Notes: a model not told the origin generated them from the letters alone. Shown: positions 33,346-46,412, counted from the first letter of the stretch. The stretch is 64,000 nt of DNA from Aquarana catesbeiana (GCF_042186555.1 NC_133328.1:338622035-338686034); one strand, 5' to 3'. Numbers and translations: made by a program.

Positions 33346-34360
33346 AATGGGCATACTTTTTATATACAGTATATATAATTATTATATTATTATTATGATT
33401 ATTATTACTATTATGATTATATTAATATTATGATGATGTTTCAATGGTGCTGCCAATAATGTTCTATCTTGTAGCTTCAGTCTCTTTATATTTTGAGTTG
33501 TTGGTCACGACAAATGACAGGGAAGGTGGCACAGACATAAATATTGGTGATTTTGGCCACTGAAAACAGTAAGCACTACTAGCAAGTATATTTCCTACTA
33601 GTCCTTCATTGGATCTGATTCAGGCCATTTCTAGGTATTTGTATGAATTCAATTCATAGAGTAGCCCACCTCTTCTTTCTAAAATAAATGTTTGTACAAT
33701 GATCCCACATTGCTGTGTGTACAAATGTAGTTAGAAATATGTTTCCCCCAATCAAGTGACAGGACAGTGCAGTAGCATTTGTTTTATTTTGTCACTAATT
33801 TTCATTGAAATGTAGCATACCTCTATATTAGCAGTGTATACAGTATTTCATTCACCAATATTAAACCTACTAAACCCACAAAATACAACATAGTATGATT
33901 GGGTTCCAAGACCTCTCCCTAAATGTTCCTGTATATCCAATATTAAAACCAGTTGTATCTGCATCTGTCTTCATGTCTTTGTTTGACATGTTGTGTTTTT
34001 GTATTAATTTCAAAAATCTTGATTAAAAAATGTGACAAAAAAAAGTTGAAAAGCAATTGTTCTGATTTAGTAATCACTGATACTGAAACCCATGGATATA
34101 TGGCTCAGGTGGAGGCTATTTTTATGCTTTGTCAGTAGTGTGAGAGATAGGTATAACAAAGTGTAGGTGCTAGGCTGATTATTGCTCTTTACCTAACTGA
34201 TTTAGATATAAATATATGTGCTTTAAACTGTGCAGATGACCATGTTACACATATACTTGGTATAAAAAGTAGGTAAAACTTTGAAATAGTATTACAATCT
34301 CAAATTTTGACACATATGTCAACAGAGATTGTTGAGTGTAGTATTTTACTCAAATTATCT
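33346..34360. other. No recognised feature
   Basis: Contains an ATTATT-rich tract (33,375-33,435) directly after the CR1 relic. No gene or TIR pair was seen in the rest. Confidence 0.4.
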
Positions 34361-34367
34361 ACTAGCA

Positions 34368-34764
34368 CAGGCGGTCCCCAGGTTACAAACAAGATAGGGT
34401 CTGTAGGTTTGTTCTTAGGTTGAATCTGTTTGTAAGTCCGAACAGACACATTTTTAAGTGTAGCTGCAGCCAGAAAACAATTTTTAAGCTTTTTAAATAG
34501 CATAGGAAAGGGTTAACACCCCTGTAACATTTGTTTTGCTGTCTGTGCCCCTGTTCAGAAGATCACCTCACGTTTTGTCCCAATGACAATTGCATTTTGA
34601 AAATTGTGGGTTGTTGTGGAAACAAGCCTTGGTGATAAAGCATCAGTGGAGGTACCATTTCCCATAATAACTCTTACAGGAGTGAATTTTCCTTCCTAGG
34701 GGTAGACTTCTGCTCACTTCCTGTTGTCACCCTCCGTTTGTAAGTAGGAGTAGGGGACAGCCTG
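34368..34764. mobile_element. hAT-like MITE (CAGGCGGTCCCC ends)
   Basis: The left end CAGGCGGTCCCCAGGTTACA pairs with the right end GGGGACAGCCTG. GTTTGTAAGT occurs near both ends (34,429 and 34,736). These ends are typical of hAT MITEs. The flanking 8-mers do not match, so the TSD has decayed. Confidence 0.7.
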
Positions 34765-34790
34765 TATAGGTTTTATGTTTATATCTTTAA

Positions 34791-35547
34791 CAACTTCCTC
34801 CTCTGCCCATAGTCAAATGACATCTGCAAGAGGGATCTCTCATCCTGGGCGGGCATCATATGACGTCCTTGGCTTCCCGCCATCTAGGGGCGCATGCCCG
34901 CTGTGTCATTCGGGGGCTGATGCGCGTGCCCAGTGGCCACGATGTCTGCCGGGCACCAACAATTGCCGATAACAGAGCAGGGACATGGATCTGTGTGTGA
35001 AAACACACAGATCCACGTCCTGTCAGGGGAGAGGAGACCGATTGTGTGTTCCCAGTACAGAGGAACACTGATCAGTCACCTCCCCTTGTGAGTCCCCTTC
35101 CCCTACAGAATCACTCCCTAGGTAACACAGTTAACCCCTTGATCGCCCCCTAGTGTTAACCCCTTCCCTGCCAGTGACATTTATACAGTAATCAGTGCAT
35201 TTTTACAGCACTGATCGCTGTATAAATGTGAATGATCCCAAAATAGTGTCAAAAGTGTCCGATATGTCCACCTCAATGTCACAGTCACAATATGGGATAG
35301 TTATTATAGTGAATAGTAAAAAATATTGTGTTTTTTTCAAACTTGTCACTCTTCTTTTGTTTATAGCAAAAGAAAAAAGAAAAAATGCAGAGGTGATCAA
35401 ATACTACCAAAAGAAAGCTCTATTTGTGGGGGAAAAGTTGGGTACAGTGTTGCATGACCGCACAATTGTCATTCAAAGTGCGACAGCGCTGAAATATGAA
35501 AATTGGCCTGGGCAGGAAGGGGGTGAAAATGCCCTGTATTAAAGTGG
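34791..35547 (+). mobile_element. piggyBac-type MITE, 757 bp, TTAA-flanked
   Basis: TTAA lies at 34,787-34,790 and 35,548-35,551. Ends are CAACTTCCTCC and TAAAGTGG. The right half has the shared landmarks (TTTTGTTTATAGCAAAAG, GATCAAATACTACCAAAAG, CAATTGTCATTCAAAGTGCG). GATCTGTGTGT/ACACACAGATC forms a hairpin at 34,989-35,015. Confidence 0.88.
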
Positions 35548-35922
35548 TTAATGTGTAACTCCAGGCAAACAGCTAAAAATGCAGTATAAATACACTCAGT
35601 ATACATTTACTGTTTTACCTAGCAAAAGATTTGAAAATCTGAATAGTCAATTTACATACGTATGTCAGAACACAAAGCTAAGCAGATGACACAGTTATTT
35701 CCTGGTTTCCTCAATGCTGTTTCTTGTTTCAACTCTAGTCTGCTCATTGAAAAGTGATTAGTGGGGGCAGGAGGCGGAGCCTAGCGGAGCAGACATGCAT
35801 TGTTAGAGCTCCACACCGCTGAGGAGAGAAGAGAAGGACAAAGCGGAGCCTGCAGGCTCAAAAGGTATCCATTTGAACCTTTTTGCCCCAGGGAACAAAC
35901 TGTGAAAGTTTGGGCAGGAAAT

Positions 35923-36990
35923 ATGGTACTGGGAGGAAACCGTGGCAGAAATAAAAATCACCTCACAAAGAGCTCACAGGCACTCACTGCAACTGAAGTA
36001 GCTCCAGTCACCTCACAAGATACAGCATGAGGGCACTCTCACAGACAGAAAATGTCACAGCAAGACTCTCCATTTGAGTCAGATACAGAACAAATCCTCT
36101 CACAAACTTCTCCACAAGCCTCCTCAGTATCCCCAGTAATATTATTACAATTTGAAAAGATGCTTCATAAGGCTTTAAAACAAACCTCAGACCAAATAAC
36201 AAAAAGCCTAACCAAAGAAATAAGAGAGCTGGGAAACCGCACCGCAGCCCTAGAAATAAAAATGGATGAAATTGAAATTACAACCCAAGTAAATATAACA
36301 GAATTGGAACAATTAAAAGAAGAGAATTTAATACTTCAAACTAAGCTCGAAGATTACGAAAATAGAGCCAGATGTTCAAACTTGCGCATAAGGGGAATAC
36401 CTGAAACTGTGACAGACCTGCAATCTACTATTACTGCTCTATTACAAGAACTAAAGCCAGATATCCCTATTGAACGTTTAGAACTGGACAGAGTACGCAG
36501 AGCCCTCACAGCCAAAAAGAAAGATGGACCCCCACGTGATATAATCACAAAATTTCATTATTACAGAACGAAAGAACAAATACTAATTGCTGCAAGAGAA
36601 AAAAAGGAACTTAATTTTCAAGGACACAATTATCAAATTTTTGCTGACCTATCCCAACTTACTATTACTAAAAGACGATCCATGAAACCCCAACTAATGG
36701 AACTGCAACGCCACAACATTATGTATCAATGGGGCTTCCCCTTTTCAGTCAGATTTAACTACCAAGGTACAATTTACAGAAGCAGATCAACAGATGAACT
36801 ACAACAAACCCTTTTAAAATTAAATCTGACAGAACCCACAAGCAGCACCTCTCCCACACGCAGAAGAATGGCATCATCTTCACCTTCAGGCAGCACCCAG
36901 AAAATTTCAGAACAAAATGGGAATCATCATTCTCACAAAAGAGGCCGTTATGCCACATCATCCATGGACCAAGAAGATTCAATGGACTGA
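35923..36990 (+). pseudogene. L1/Tx1-type ORF1 of copy B, one in-frame stop
   Basis: The frame matches ORF1 of copy A from the ATG at 35,923, but a TGA at 36,028-36,030 stands where A has a CCA codon. From the next ATG at 36,052 (MSQQDSPFESD) it is open for 312 codons with coiled coil, RRM-like part and C-terminal domain intact (NLRIRGIPETVTDLQ; IITKFHYYRTKEQILIAARE). If translation normally begins at this second ATG, this is a functional gene rather than a pseudogene. Confidence 0.8.
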
Positions 36991-37936
36991 CATCCTAATT
37001 CCTAATATCTCTTCATTTATTATACTAAGAGATGGTTCTCTATAAAAAACCTATATTTATAACTGAATGTAACTGCATTCTGATAGTCACACACTGTGTG
37101 GGATCATGTTACATTCCAGTTATATTTCTTATTACTTCTGATTCATATAGCCTTAGAATATATAAGTGAAATAAGGAAATTCATGTTCAGTTATATATTA
37201 TCAGGTAATAACAATAGATTTATTACTTTTTAGGACAAATATGTTCAATAATCCAGAAGTAATGGAAGCTTTTTCTTTCTTTTCTTAAAACAAATATATT
37301 ATTACCTAACTAGTTCCTAGAATTATGTTTTTGTTTATTCTAATCTGAAGCAATACAACCTCAATTTTATGAGTTAACATATCTAAACAGTTACATATGA
37401 ATAAAATATGTAATTGTTTACTCTAAAAGGGTTAAAATCCCAAAATAATTCAAACTATCTTCATCAATACCAAAGTTATTAACAGTACCTTTCTAACTGA
37501 ATTATTTAGCCTAGGGCAAGACTAACCATATACAACCACCCTGGAATAAATAATTTCAACAAAAACTATATTCTGCACTCCAATTAATGAAACATCATTT
37601 TGATGTCTTTTGACATAGCACTTCTCTCCTGTAAGCGGAAGATCCGTGTACCCCCATTAGCCCTCCTCATTCTCCCAACCATATTATGTGGGAGTGTGAC
37701 GAAGGCACTTATTCCCCTGAGAGAGATATTTATTCTCTTTCACGGGTAAATTGTGATTACTTGCAAAAAATAATTTATACAATGTATCATCTAATCTCAT
37801 ATGTTTTTTGTTTACTCTTTACTCCAGAATTCACTGGTTTCTTTTCTATCTATTCATCTCTTCAGTCCACACAGGTTGATCTGCGCAGTCAGCTCTGCAT
37901 AACAAAAAGTAAGTCAAAACTATTTGATCTATTGCC

Positions 37937-40900
37937 ATGGCACCACTGAATATACTTTCCCTGAATGTTCAGGGAATAAATGTCCCTCAAAAAGGGACCA
38001 AAGCCTTCCGTACTTTCCATAACAAGAAGGCTCACATAGTATGCCTCCAAGAAACACACTTCACCAAAGATTCTACTCCAAAATATATTTCTCCTTTTTA
38101 TCAACAAATTTACACGGCTTCTGCCTGTACCAAGCAAAGGGGAACTCTAATTGCATTTCACCGATCCACACCATTCACCTTATCATCAGAAATTAAAGAC
38201 CCAGAAGGTAGATACCTGATACTCATGGGTTATATAATGGATACAGCAATCACGGTGATTTCCTACTACGCTCCTAACAAACAACCTACACCATTCCTCT
38301 CACATATATTACAAGTGATTAATACACACAAAATAGGAACAGTGATAATGTGTGGGGATTCGAACCAGGTCCTCCTCCCATTTCTAGATAAATCACCTTT
38401 TACACCATCCAAAATAACCTCTAGATTACCTTTTTCTCAACTTCTTTCCAAATACAATCTGGTAGATTCATGGAGAGAAAGTAACCCAATGAAAAAGAAA
38501 TTCACTTATTTCTCGCACCCTCATCAAACCTTCACCAGAATAGATCATATTTTTCTAACAATAGGAATGATACCAGAAATTATTGCATCAGATATAATTC
38601 CGATTCCGTGGTCTGACCATAATGCAGTATACACTACTATAGCCTCAGCCATACCAAAAGCGCATGACCCAACATGGTACTTACCAGACATAATGCTCAA
38701 ACACCCACTACATCAGATGGTCATTGAACAAGCTTTAAAGGAATACATATCAATTATTAATACAGCAGACATCTCCCCAATAACACTGTGGGAAGCTCAT
38801 AAGCCTGTCTTGCGTGGTACAATACAAAGACAAATGGCACTATTTAAACGGGAACGCAAAAATCTAGCAAAAAAACTAGAACTCAATTTTAATGCAGCCT
38901 ACATATCATTTCAAGATAATCCATCTCAGAGTACAAAATCTCATCTGGAAAAATCTAGATTGGAATACGAGCTATTTCTCACTGAGTCAGTTGATAAATC
39001 CCTCAAACGCTCCAAACACAATTTCTACATGAATACAAACAAACCAGGTACATATTTGGCTCGGGCATTAAATTCAACTAACAAATCTTTCAAACCAATA
39101 CGTTTGAAATTATCAAAAAACGTTTACACTTGTAATCCAGTTAAAATAGTCCATAAATTTCACTCACATCTCGCAACTTTATACAAGACAAACAATGAAT
39201 TTAATCCTACAGAGGCTGAATCCTTCTTCTCAAAAATAACCTTACCTGAGTTATCTCAGAATCAAAAAAGCAGTTTGGATGAGCCTATAACTATAGATGA
39301 AGTTGCTAACGCCATAAAAGACCTAAAACTTAACAAAAGACCAGGCCCAGATGGCTACTCGGCTTTATACTATAAAACATTCTCAGAAATACTCTCTCCC
39401 ATTCTCACTGAAACTTTTAACAAACTTCTAGATGGACATTCTTTTCGGCAAGAAACACTAATGGCAATTGTTTGTATGATCCCAAAACCCCTTTCTGATG
39501 ATACTTCCTGTGTGAATTATTGGCCTATCTCTCTGTTAAACCTCGATATTAAATTATTAGCAAAAATAATAGCAAAACGCCTCAATAGCATTATAGGAGA
39601 ATTAATACTTAGAGATCAAGTAGGCTTCATGCCAAATACACAGGCAGGCGATGATATATGCAGGGCAGTGTTATTGGCACATATTGCTAAAAAACGGAAA
39701 ATCCCTTTATGTTTTCTATCTCTCGATATTAAGAGGGCATTTGACACAGTATCCTGGCAATATATGCAATATTCATTACAAAAATGGGGTTTTGGACCCC
39801 ACTTTTTAACATGGATCAAAGCATTATATAATAAACCCAAAGCCTATATAAAATATGCTGGATACAAGTCTGAAGCCTTTAATATCGAAAGAGGTACCCG
39901 ACAGGGTTGCCCATTATCTCCCTTATTATTTGCCCTTATACTCGAACCCATGGCCCAATACATCAGAACAAACCAAACTATAACTGGCATTGAAGTAGGA
40001 GGTATTACACACAAATTATGTATATTTGCAGACGATATATTACTTTTTCTATCATCACCACAGGTCTCTGGTCCTAACTTAATACCAGATCTTGATGGAT
40101 TTGCAGCCCTATCCGGCCTTATGATTAATCCTAAGAAATGCCTAGTGCTTAATATTTCACTCACAAACATGGAATTGATCCCGGCTAGGGCTGCACTCCC
40201 ATTCACATGGGCAGAAAAATCAATCCCATATCTTGGAATTCATTTAACAGCATCTCATTCTGACTTATTCTCAACCAATTATCCTCCTGTATTAAGACAG
40301 ATCACAAATCTAATAAAACAATGGTCGCAACTTCCTTTATCCTGGATAGGGAAGATTAATGCAATCAAAATGACTATTCTACCCAAATTGCTTTATCTAT
40401 TCAGAGTCCTCCCTATTCCAATTCCTTCCTATTTTTTGAGAATAGTACAAAAAAGAGCAACTTCGTTTATATGGGGCTCTTCTAAACCACGTATACCTAT
40501 ACACACACTACATCTTCCCAAAAGTAAAGGAGGCCTGGGATACCCTAATTTTACTACAGAGCAGCACATTTGGCCAGTCTGTCCAAATACCATGCAAAAC
40601 AGGAAATCCCATTATGGGTATTTATAGAGGCTTCAGAAAATGACCCTCTATTAATATCAAATTTATTATGGCTTGATCCTAAAGACCGCTTTAAAATTCA
40701 TAATCCCATAACTAAACACTTCTTATCTCTCTGGGATAAACTAAAAACCAAATATCAGTTACAATCTCCACACAATCCTCTCCTTTCTTTTATCAGAAAT
40801 CCGGCCTTTTATCCGGCATGGATCTACCCAAATTCTTTTAAAGCTTGGACAACATCAGGCATTCAGACACTAAATGACTTCATAGCATCTAAATCATTCC

Positions 40901-41722
40901 TTTCATTCCCATTGCTTAGAGAAAAATATGATCTACCAAACTCTGAGATATTTAGATATCTCCAAATCAAAAATTTCTATACACCATTCCTAAAGGGGGA
41001 TACACCATTATCCCAATTATCCATTTTTGAATCAATCTGTACAAAAGATCCATTTGCTAAAGGTACAATTTCATTACTTTATAATCAATTATATGGAGTA
41101 GCAAATCTTAATAGACCCTCTTACGTTCAGAGGTGGGAGGAGGACCTGGGACGAACTTTAGAAGACACGGACTGGTCTAACATATGGCTCACATCTAAGT
41201 CATCTTCACCCAACATCTTAGCACTGGAGACAAATTATAAAGTCCTAACTCACTGGTACCTTGTACCCGCTAGAGTGGCAAAATATTCACCTAATACCTC
41301 AGCTCTTTGTTTTCGAGGATGCCCAGAAATAGGCACATATTTACACATATGGTTGGACGTGCCCAGTAATCCAAACCTTCTGGAAGGAAGTCTTCGTGAT
41401 TGCATCTAAAATATTTAAAAAAATAATACAACCAGATCCATATTTAACTTTACTTAATCTAAAACCGGAATGGTTAACACTCTCTCAATTCAAACTTATG
41501 ATCCAACTAATAACGGCTGCAAAACAAACAGTGGCCAAGGCATGGAAATCTCCTACATTGGTACTAGCAGAAACAATTCACAGAATGAATAATACAATGT
41601 CCCATGCTAAGATGGTAGCCATCGATCAAAATCAAATTCCAAAATTTGAAAAACTTTGGCATCCTTGGATAAAACAACAGTTCCTGTCAAACTTCAATGA
41701 CTCTGTCATGTTGCCATGGTAA
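37937..41722 (+). pseudogene. L1/Tx1-type ORF2 of copy B, two frameshifts
   Basis: The gene starts MAPLNILSLNVQG at 37,937 and keeps the endonuclease and RT motifs (LQETH, SDHNAV, RPGPDGYSALYYK, FADDILLF near 40,030). Relative to copy A, 7 bases are missing at about 40,552 (CTAATTTTACTACAGAG against CTAATTTTACTAACTACTAC), and one extra T lies at about 41,353 (ATGGTTGGAC against ATGGTGGAC) inside the C-terminal zinc motif. The RT core is upstream of both lesions, so a protein of about 896 residues with endonuclease and RT but no C-terminal domain could still be made. Confidence 0.9.
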
Positions 41723-42166
41723 CAGATTAAATGACTTACAGAGACACCCATTCTAAGGCTTCAAAGAGAACTAAAAAGAATAATAAACTGACGAGCGGGA
41801 CAACCTTGTGGACCATACCTCTACCTTTCAACCCCTTTTCTTCTTTCTCTTTCCTTTTCTCCACCTTACGATTAAAGCTCATTATCAGAATTTATTTGAC
41901 CTATATACACTCTACTTGTAAACAATATGTATAGTAGGTATAAATCATTTAAATACCTACAAAAGTAACTAAGGAAATGATATATATCTTTAATTTAGGT
42001 TTACGTGAACCCAATGTTTAATATTTGAAATTTCATGATATTTACCTATATAAACCCTACTGTAAAACAATGAGCTTACTTTATAGATCCTTGTAAACTT
42101 ACTTTATGTATCTTTATAACATTGTATACTCAATAAACTTCTTTTGACAAGGAAAAATGATTAGTG

Positions 42167-43688
42167 AGAATGAGATCCAGGAGGCATGAAAGCTTAACCA
42201 GGAAGTAGAGAAGTAGTAACAGAAGTGTGTAAATCACAAGAATGGCTGAATAAAATTTCAAATTATTTAGCAGGTAGAATGGTAAACATGTATTTATTTT
42301 AGATGCTAAATTACCTGTTAGTAGGAGTTTTATTTTACATTAACCAAAAAAAAATCTAGGACACAGTTGTTAAAACTACCAAGTCTAGCAAAAAAAAAAA
42401 CTGTGAACCTTATACTTTATTTCTATTGAACAGTCTCCGAAGTCTTAGAATTTTGTATTACTAATTTGGCCATGTCTATGATTATTGAGCAGTATATGTG
42501 CTTACAGTACAATAGCTCAGAGGAAAGACTTTCAGCAAAGAAAACAGCTCAATAACTAGAGCATTTACTTCTAATTACTACTGCATTTGAGTTAAAATCC
42601 TTTTAAATAATAGATCATAGTAAATTGATCTCTTTACAATGTTATGGTATATTACACTGTTAGTTTCAATTATATAATCTTCATACATCTTTGTGATTTA
42701 TATGTTATGTATCTGAATGTTTTAGTATGTGTGAAGTATATGTTATAGTTTGTACTAAAAGTACTTTGTGTGTTATAAAACCTGAACATGACCAAAATCT
42801 ATAAAGTTTTCTCTTGCTGTGCAATTTAGCTTTGAGTTAGATAATTGATATTCTTCCTTTATTGTCATTATTTAAAGGAAATCCAGGTTCATTAAAGACA
42901 CTATAGAAACCCATACTTGCTAAAATGTTTGTCCTAAACTGTTTACAGAGTTTTGAAAAAAAGCTGAAAAACTTTTCTGTTCTTAAAGTAAATCTAAACC
43001 AAATGATAATATTCTCATACTGTATAATGTTTATTGTCATGTCAAAAGTAAAAACACTATTTTAATTTAAAAAACAAACAAACAAACAAACTGTTATGTG
43101 TGATGCACAGTGCTTTAGCAGACTAAATGTTATCCAGTTATATTTTAGCTTCTTTTTAAAGCTAAGCCCTCAAGCCCAACAAACACATGTTACCCACAAT
43201 GACAGTTTCAATACATACAGTTCATGCATAGTTATTTAAAAAAAGCAGCCTGCGTATTGAAAAATATCAGCAATTGTATTCAAGGGAATGGTCTTTTCTA
43301 AGCTGTTACTCCAGGCAGTTAACCCTTTTCATGTTAAAGATGATCTCCTGGCTCTACATTTTCCCCTCTAAACACCCTCTCTTTATCTCTACAACAGATT
43401 TTATTGGGAATTGTCCCTGTATATTGCTTCTGGGCTTAAAAAAAAAAAAAAAACATTGTTCCAAGTGACCCCTGATTTTCATTCATAAACTACTGTGGTC
43501 TAGAGTAGTAGAAAAAAGACCTTCAAGGTGCCCTATCTCACATCCTGGCCACTGCAAAATTACATCATCCTATACACAAACAGTGTGTGTAGGGACTTGA
43601 AAGCCAGGATTACAGATTACATTATATCATCAGGTAGTGTGAAATCATGGGGTGATGCCTAGGCTCTCTCTTAATTAGCATGTGAATG
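42167..43688. other. No gene recognised
   Basis: Contains a short AAAC microsatellite (43,071-43,091) and an A-run (43,439-43,453). No coding motifs or TIR pairs were noted. Confidence 0.4.
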
Positions 43689-43692
43689 TTAA

Positions 43693-44172
43693 AGCAGGAG
43701 TCCGGCGACCAATTTTTTTTTTTTTTAGGTCATTGACACACTTTGCTAATCCCAAAATAATACTCACAGTTTGGGTGCAATATTTCTGCCTCTGTCTGTT
43801 TTCATACTGAAGAATAACTTAAAAAATGTGATGCTGACTGTTTCCATCTTGCTTGCGGGCATGTGAAGCCCACAAGCATTGATTTCCGGGATGCGGTGAA
43901 TGCTGTTCATTCACAGCTTGTTCACGTGCAAAAGCATTGTTTCCGCACTGAATCTTGGGAAGCCTGACATTAAGCTCCCAGGAGACAGTGTTTCGCCGGG
44001 GAAAGGCAATAAACACACCTACTCCCATTGGAGGAGAGACAGAAAGTGCCACAATAAAGTACAATATAAAGGTAATTACAGCGATAAAAAAATAGTTTCA
44101 TGTGGCATTTGAACATCTATGCAATTAACTGAAGGGGATAAGATTAAGTTAAAAATTTGAGTGGACCCCGCT
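43693..44172. mobile_element. TTAA-flanked MITE, 480 bp
   Basis: TTAA lies at 43,689-43,692 and 44,173-44,176. Ends are AGCAGGAGTCC and GGACCCCGCT. The form (TTAA plus AGYGG..TCC ends) recalls Kolobok or piggyBac MITEs; without a transposase I cannot decide. It is related in its ends to the MITE at 45,934. Confidence 0.75.
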
Positions 44173-44179
44173 TTAAGCT

Positions 44180-44555
44180 CTCGGAGTGACAGCTGCAGAC
44201 CCAGCATAGAGGGGAACAATAGGAAGAGGGAGCTCAGGGGGAGGAAGGGGTCTTCATTTGGGTAAAGAAATACATAATAAAGCCTAGCTTGCTGTGGCTT
44301 ATGTAGGGTCCCTTCTTTACAGTGGAGGATGGGTAGTAAGCCTTCAAAAGGAGAAGGGTTTTGAGGTGTGCAGAGATGAGAGTTGTGGATGGGAGGGGGA
44401 TGTAGGGTGCAGAGGTGAGAGCTAAGGATAAGGGGGCTATATTCAGATGTGAGAGCTGTGGATGGAGGGGATTGCTAGGTGAAAAGGTGAGTCCTGTGGA
44501 TAGAGGGGGGCTCAGACATGCTGTGGATGAGGGAGGGTGCAGAGGTAAGAGATAC
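44180..44555 (+). repeat. Purine-rich degenerate tandem repeat
   Basis: Units of about 30 bp based on GCAGAGGTGAGAGCTGTGGA plus a G-run recur loosely and continue into the duplicated block to about 44,830. Open frames on the minus strand here are by-products of this composition. Confidence 0.65.
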
Positions 44556-46106
44556 GGATGTATGGGGGGAGTCAGAAGTTTGAGTTGTGGATGGGGTAGA
44601 GCATTGAAAGGGGGCAGAAATTATATGTAGAAGGGAAAAAGAGATGATCTGGAGATGAAGGGGCACAGAGGTGAGCTGGCGATGAAGCGACACAGCTGCA
44701 AGCTGGAAAGGGGAGACACAGAGGTGAGCTGTGGGCAGGGGTGCAGAGATGAGCTGTGGGTGGGGACAGAGAGATAAGTATGAGTGTATAGACATGTTCT
44801 GGAAATGGAAAGCGCAGAGGTCAGATGGCTGCAAATTAAAGATGGAAGAAATGGAAGAGGGGTGAAAAGGTAAGCAGTCAATGGTCACTTTAGAGGGTGC
44901 TGCTCAAGGAATAAATAGGTTTTCTGGGGGAATTTTTATTTGGGAGGAAGAGGGAGATTTACAGGAGGACAGCACAGCATGCCAAGTTTAGTGGTCTAGA
45001 GTATGTAAAGTATGCCACAGCATACAGGGTGCAATGGTCAAGGTTTTGTAACATACCCTGTAACACACCTTGTACATGACATACCCCTGATCACCACACT
45101 GTATATCCTGCATTATACTGTATGTTACAAACCTCTTACTGTCATAAGTTATAACTTAAAGCGGAGTTCCGCTAAAAAAAATATTAAAAGTCAGCAGCTA
45201 CAAATACTGCAGCTGCTGACTTTTAATAATCGGACACTTACCTGTCCCAGGGTCCAGCGATGTGGGGGATCGAAGCCCCGCTCATCTCCCCCTCCGCTCA
45301 GTGGCACCGGCATTGAAACTGTGGGTGCCCGGATGTATGGGGGAGACAGAAGTTTAAGTTGTGGATGGGGTAGAGCATTGAAAGGGGGCAGAAATTATAT
45401 GTAGAAGGGAAAAAGAGATGATCTGGAGATGAAGGGGCACAGAGGTGAGCTGGCGATGAAGCGACACAGCTGCAAGCTGGAAAGGGGAGACACAGAGGTG
45501 AGCTGTGGGCAGGGGTGCAGAGATGAGCTGTGGGTGGGGACAGAGAGATAAGTATGAGTGTATAGACATGTTCTGGAAATGGAAAGCGCAGAGGTCAGAT
45601 GGCTGCAAATTAAAGATGGAAGAAATAGAAGAGGGGTGAAAAGGTAAGCAGTCAATGGTCACTTTAGAGGGTGCTGCTCAAGGAATAAATAGGTTTTCTG
45701 AGGGAATTTTTATTTGGGAGGAAGAGGGAGATTTACAGGAGGACAGCACAGCATGCCAAGTTTAGTGATCTAGAGTATGTAAAGTATGCCACAGCATACA
45801 GGGTGCAATGGTCAAGGTTTTGTAACATACCCTGTAACACACCTTGTACATGACATACCCCTGACCACCACACTGTATATCTTGCATTATACTGTATGTT
45901 ACAAACCTCTTACTGTCATAAGTTATAACTTAAAGCGGAGTTCCGCTAAAAAAAATATTAAAAGTCAGCAGCTACAAATACTGCAGCTGCTGACTTTTAA
46001 TAATCGGACACTTACCTGTCCCAGGGTCCAGCGATGTGGGGGATCGAAGCCCCGCTCATCTCCCCCTCCGCTCGGTGGCACCGGCATTGAAACTGTGGGC
46101 GCCCGG
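44556..46106 (+). repeat. 774-bp tandem duplication
   Basis: The block 44,556-45,330 is followed directly by a second copy, 45,331-46,106. I count about ten single-base differences, so roughly 1.3% divergence. The join at 45,328-45,335 shares CGG between the two parents (CCCGG in the MITE and ACGGATGTATGG at the left edge), typical of microhomology-mediated duplication. The unit includes purine-rich repeat, a GTATGTTACA-rich region and the first part of the MITE that is complete at 45,934. Confidence 0.92.
45160..45332. mobile_element. Left part of TTAA MITE, cut by the duplication join
   Basis: TTAA (45,156-45,159) then AGCGGAGTTCCGCT, the same as 45,934 onward, stopping at CCCGG where the second duplicate begins. 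Confidence 0.88.
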
Positions 46107-46412
46107 CTGTGGCTTCACAGCTGGGCACTCACTGCACATGCGCGAGCGGCGCCGTGTGCTGTGATTGGCCGCGCAATCATCTGGGACCTGTGATGTGTCC
46201 CGGATGATTGACAAGAGGGAGGGGGCAGAGCTGATCTCCCTTCCTGCGCTGAGGGAAGTGACGTCAAGAGCCCAGATGCTGAAGGAGGCAGACTACGAGG
46301 AACCCCCTAGCAATAGGCATTTAGAGGTGAGTAAAAAAAAAATTCTCCAAATGTTTTTTTTATTTTTTTTTATGCACCTAAATTAATTTTTTTTTTGGGG
46401 TGGAACTCCACT
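45934..46412. mobile_element. TTAA-flanked MITE, 479 bp
   Basis: TTAA lies at 45,930-45,933 and 46,413-46,416; ends are AGCGGAGTTCC and GGAACTCCACT. AAAAGTCAGCAGCTACAAAT pairs with TGCAGCTGCTGACTTTTAAT to make an internal hairpin. Kolobok-like or piggyBac-like; no transposase. Confidence 0.85.

Larger units (their letters stand above)
35764..42151 (+). mobile_element. Full-length L1/Tx1-type LINE, copy B
   Basis: This copy is 6.39 kb and has the same ends as copy A but the opposite orientation. A 15-bp duplication, GAAAAGTGATTAGTG at 35,749-35,763 and GAAAAATGATTAGTG at 42,152-42,166, has one mismatch. As in A, the 3' end is TTCTTTTGACAAG without poly(A). Protein-level comparison by eye shows about 97-98% identity with A over ORF2. 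It is damaged and presumed inactive. Confidence 0.95.

Noticed and set aside
34360..34772. 8-bp TSD for the CAGGCGGTCCCC MITE
   Set aside because: The flanking 8-mers TACTAGCA and TATAGGTT do not match.
44475..45662. Duplicated 102-137 codon minus-strand frames as a gene pair
   Set aside because: They fall in purine-rich tandem repeat copied by the 774-bp duplication; no protein motif, and overlapping open frames in another phase.
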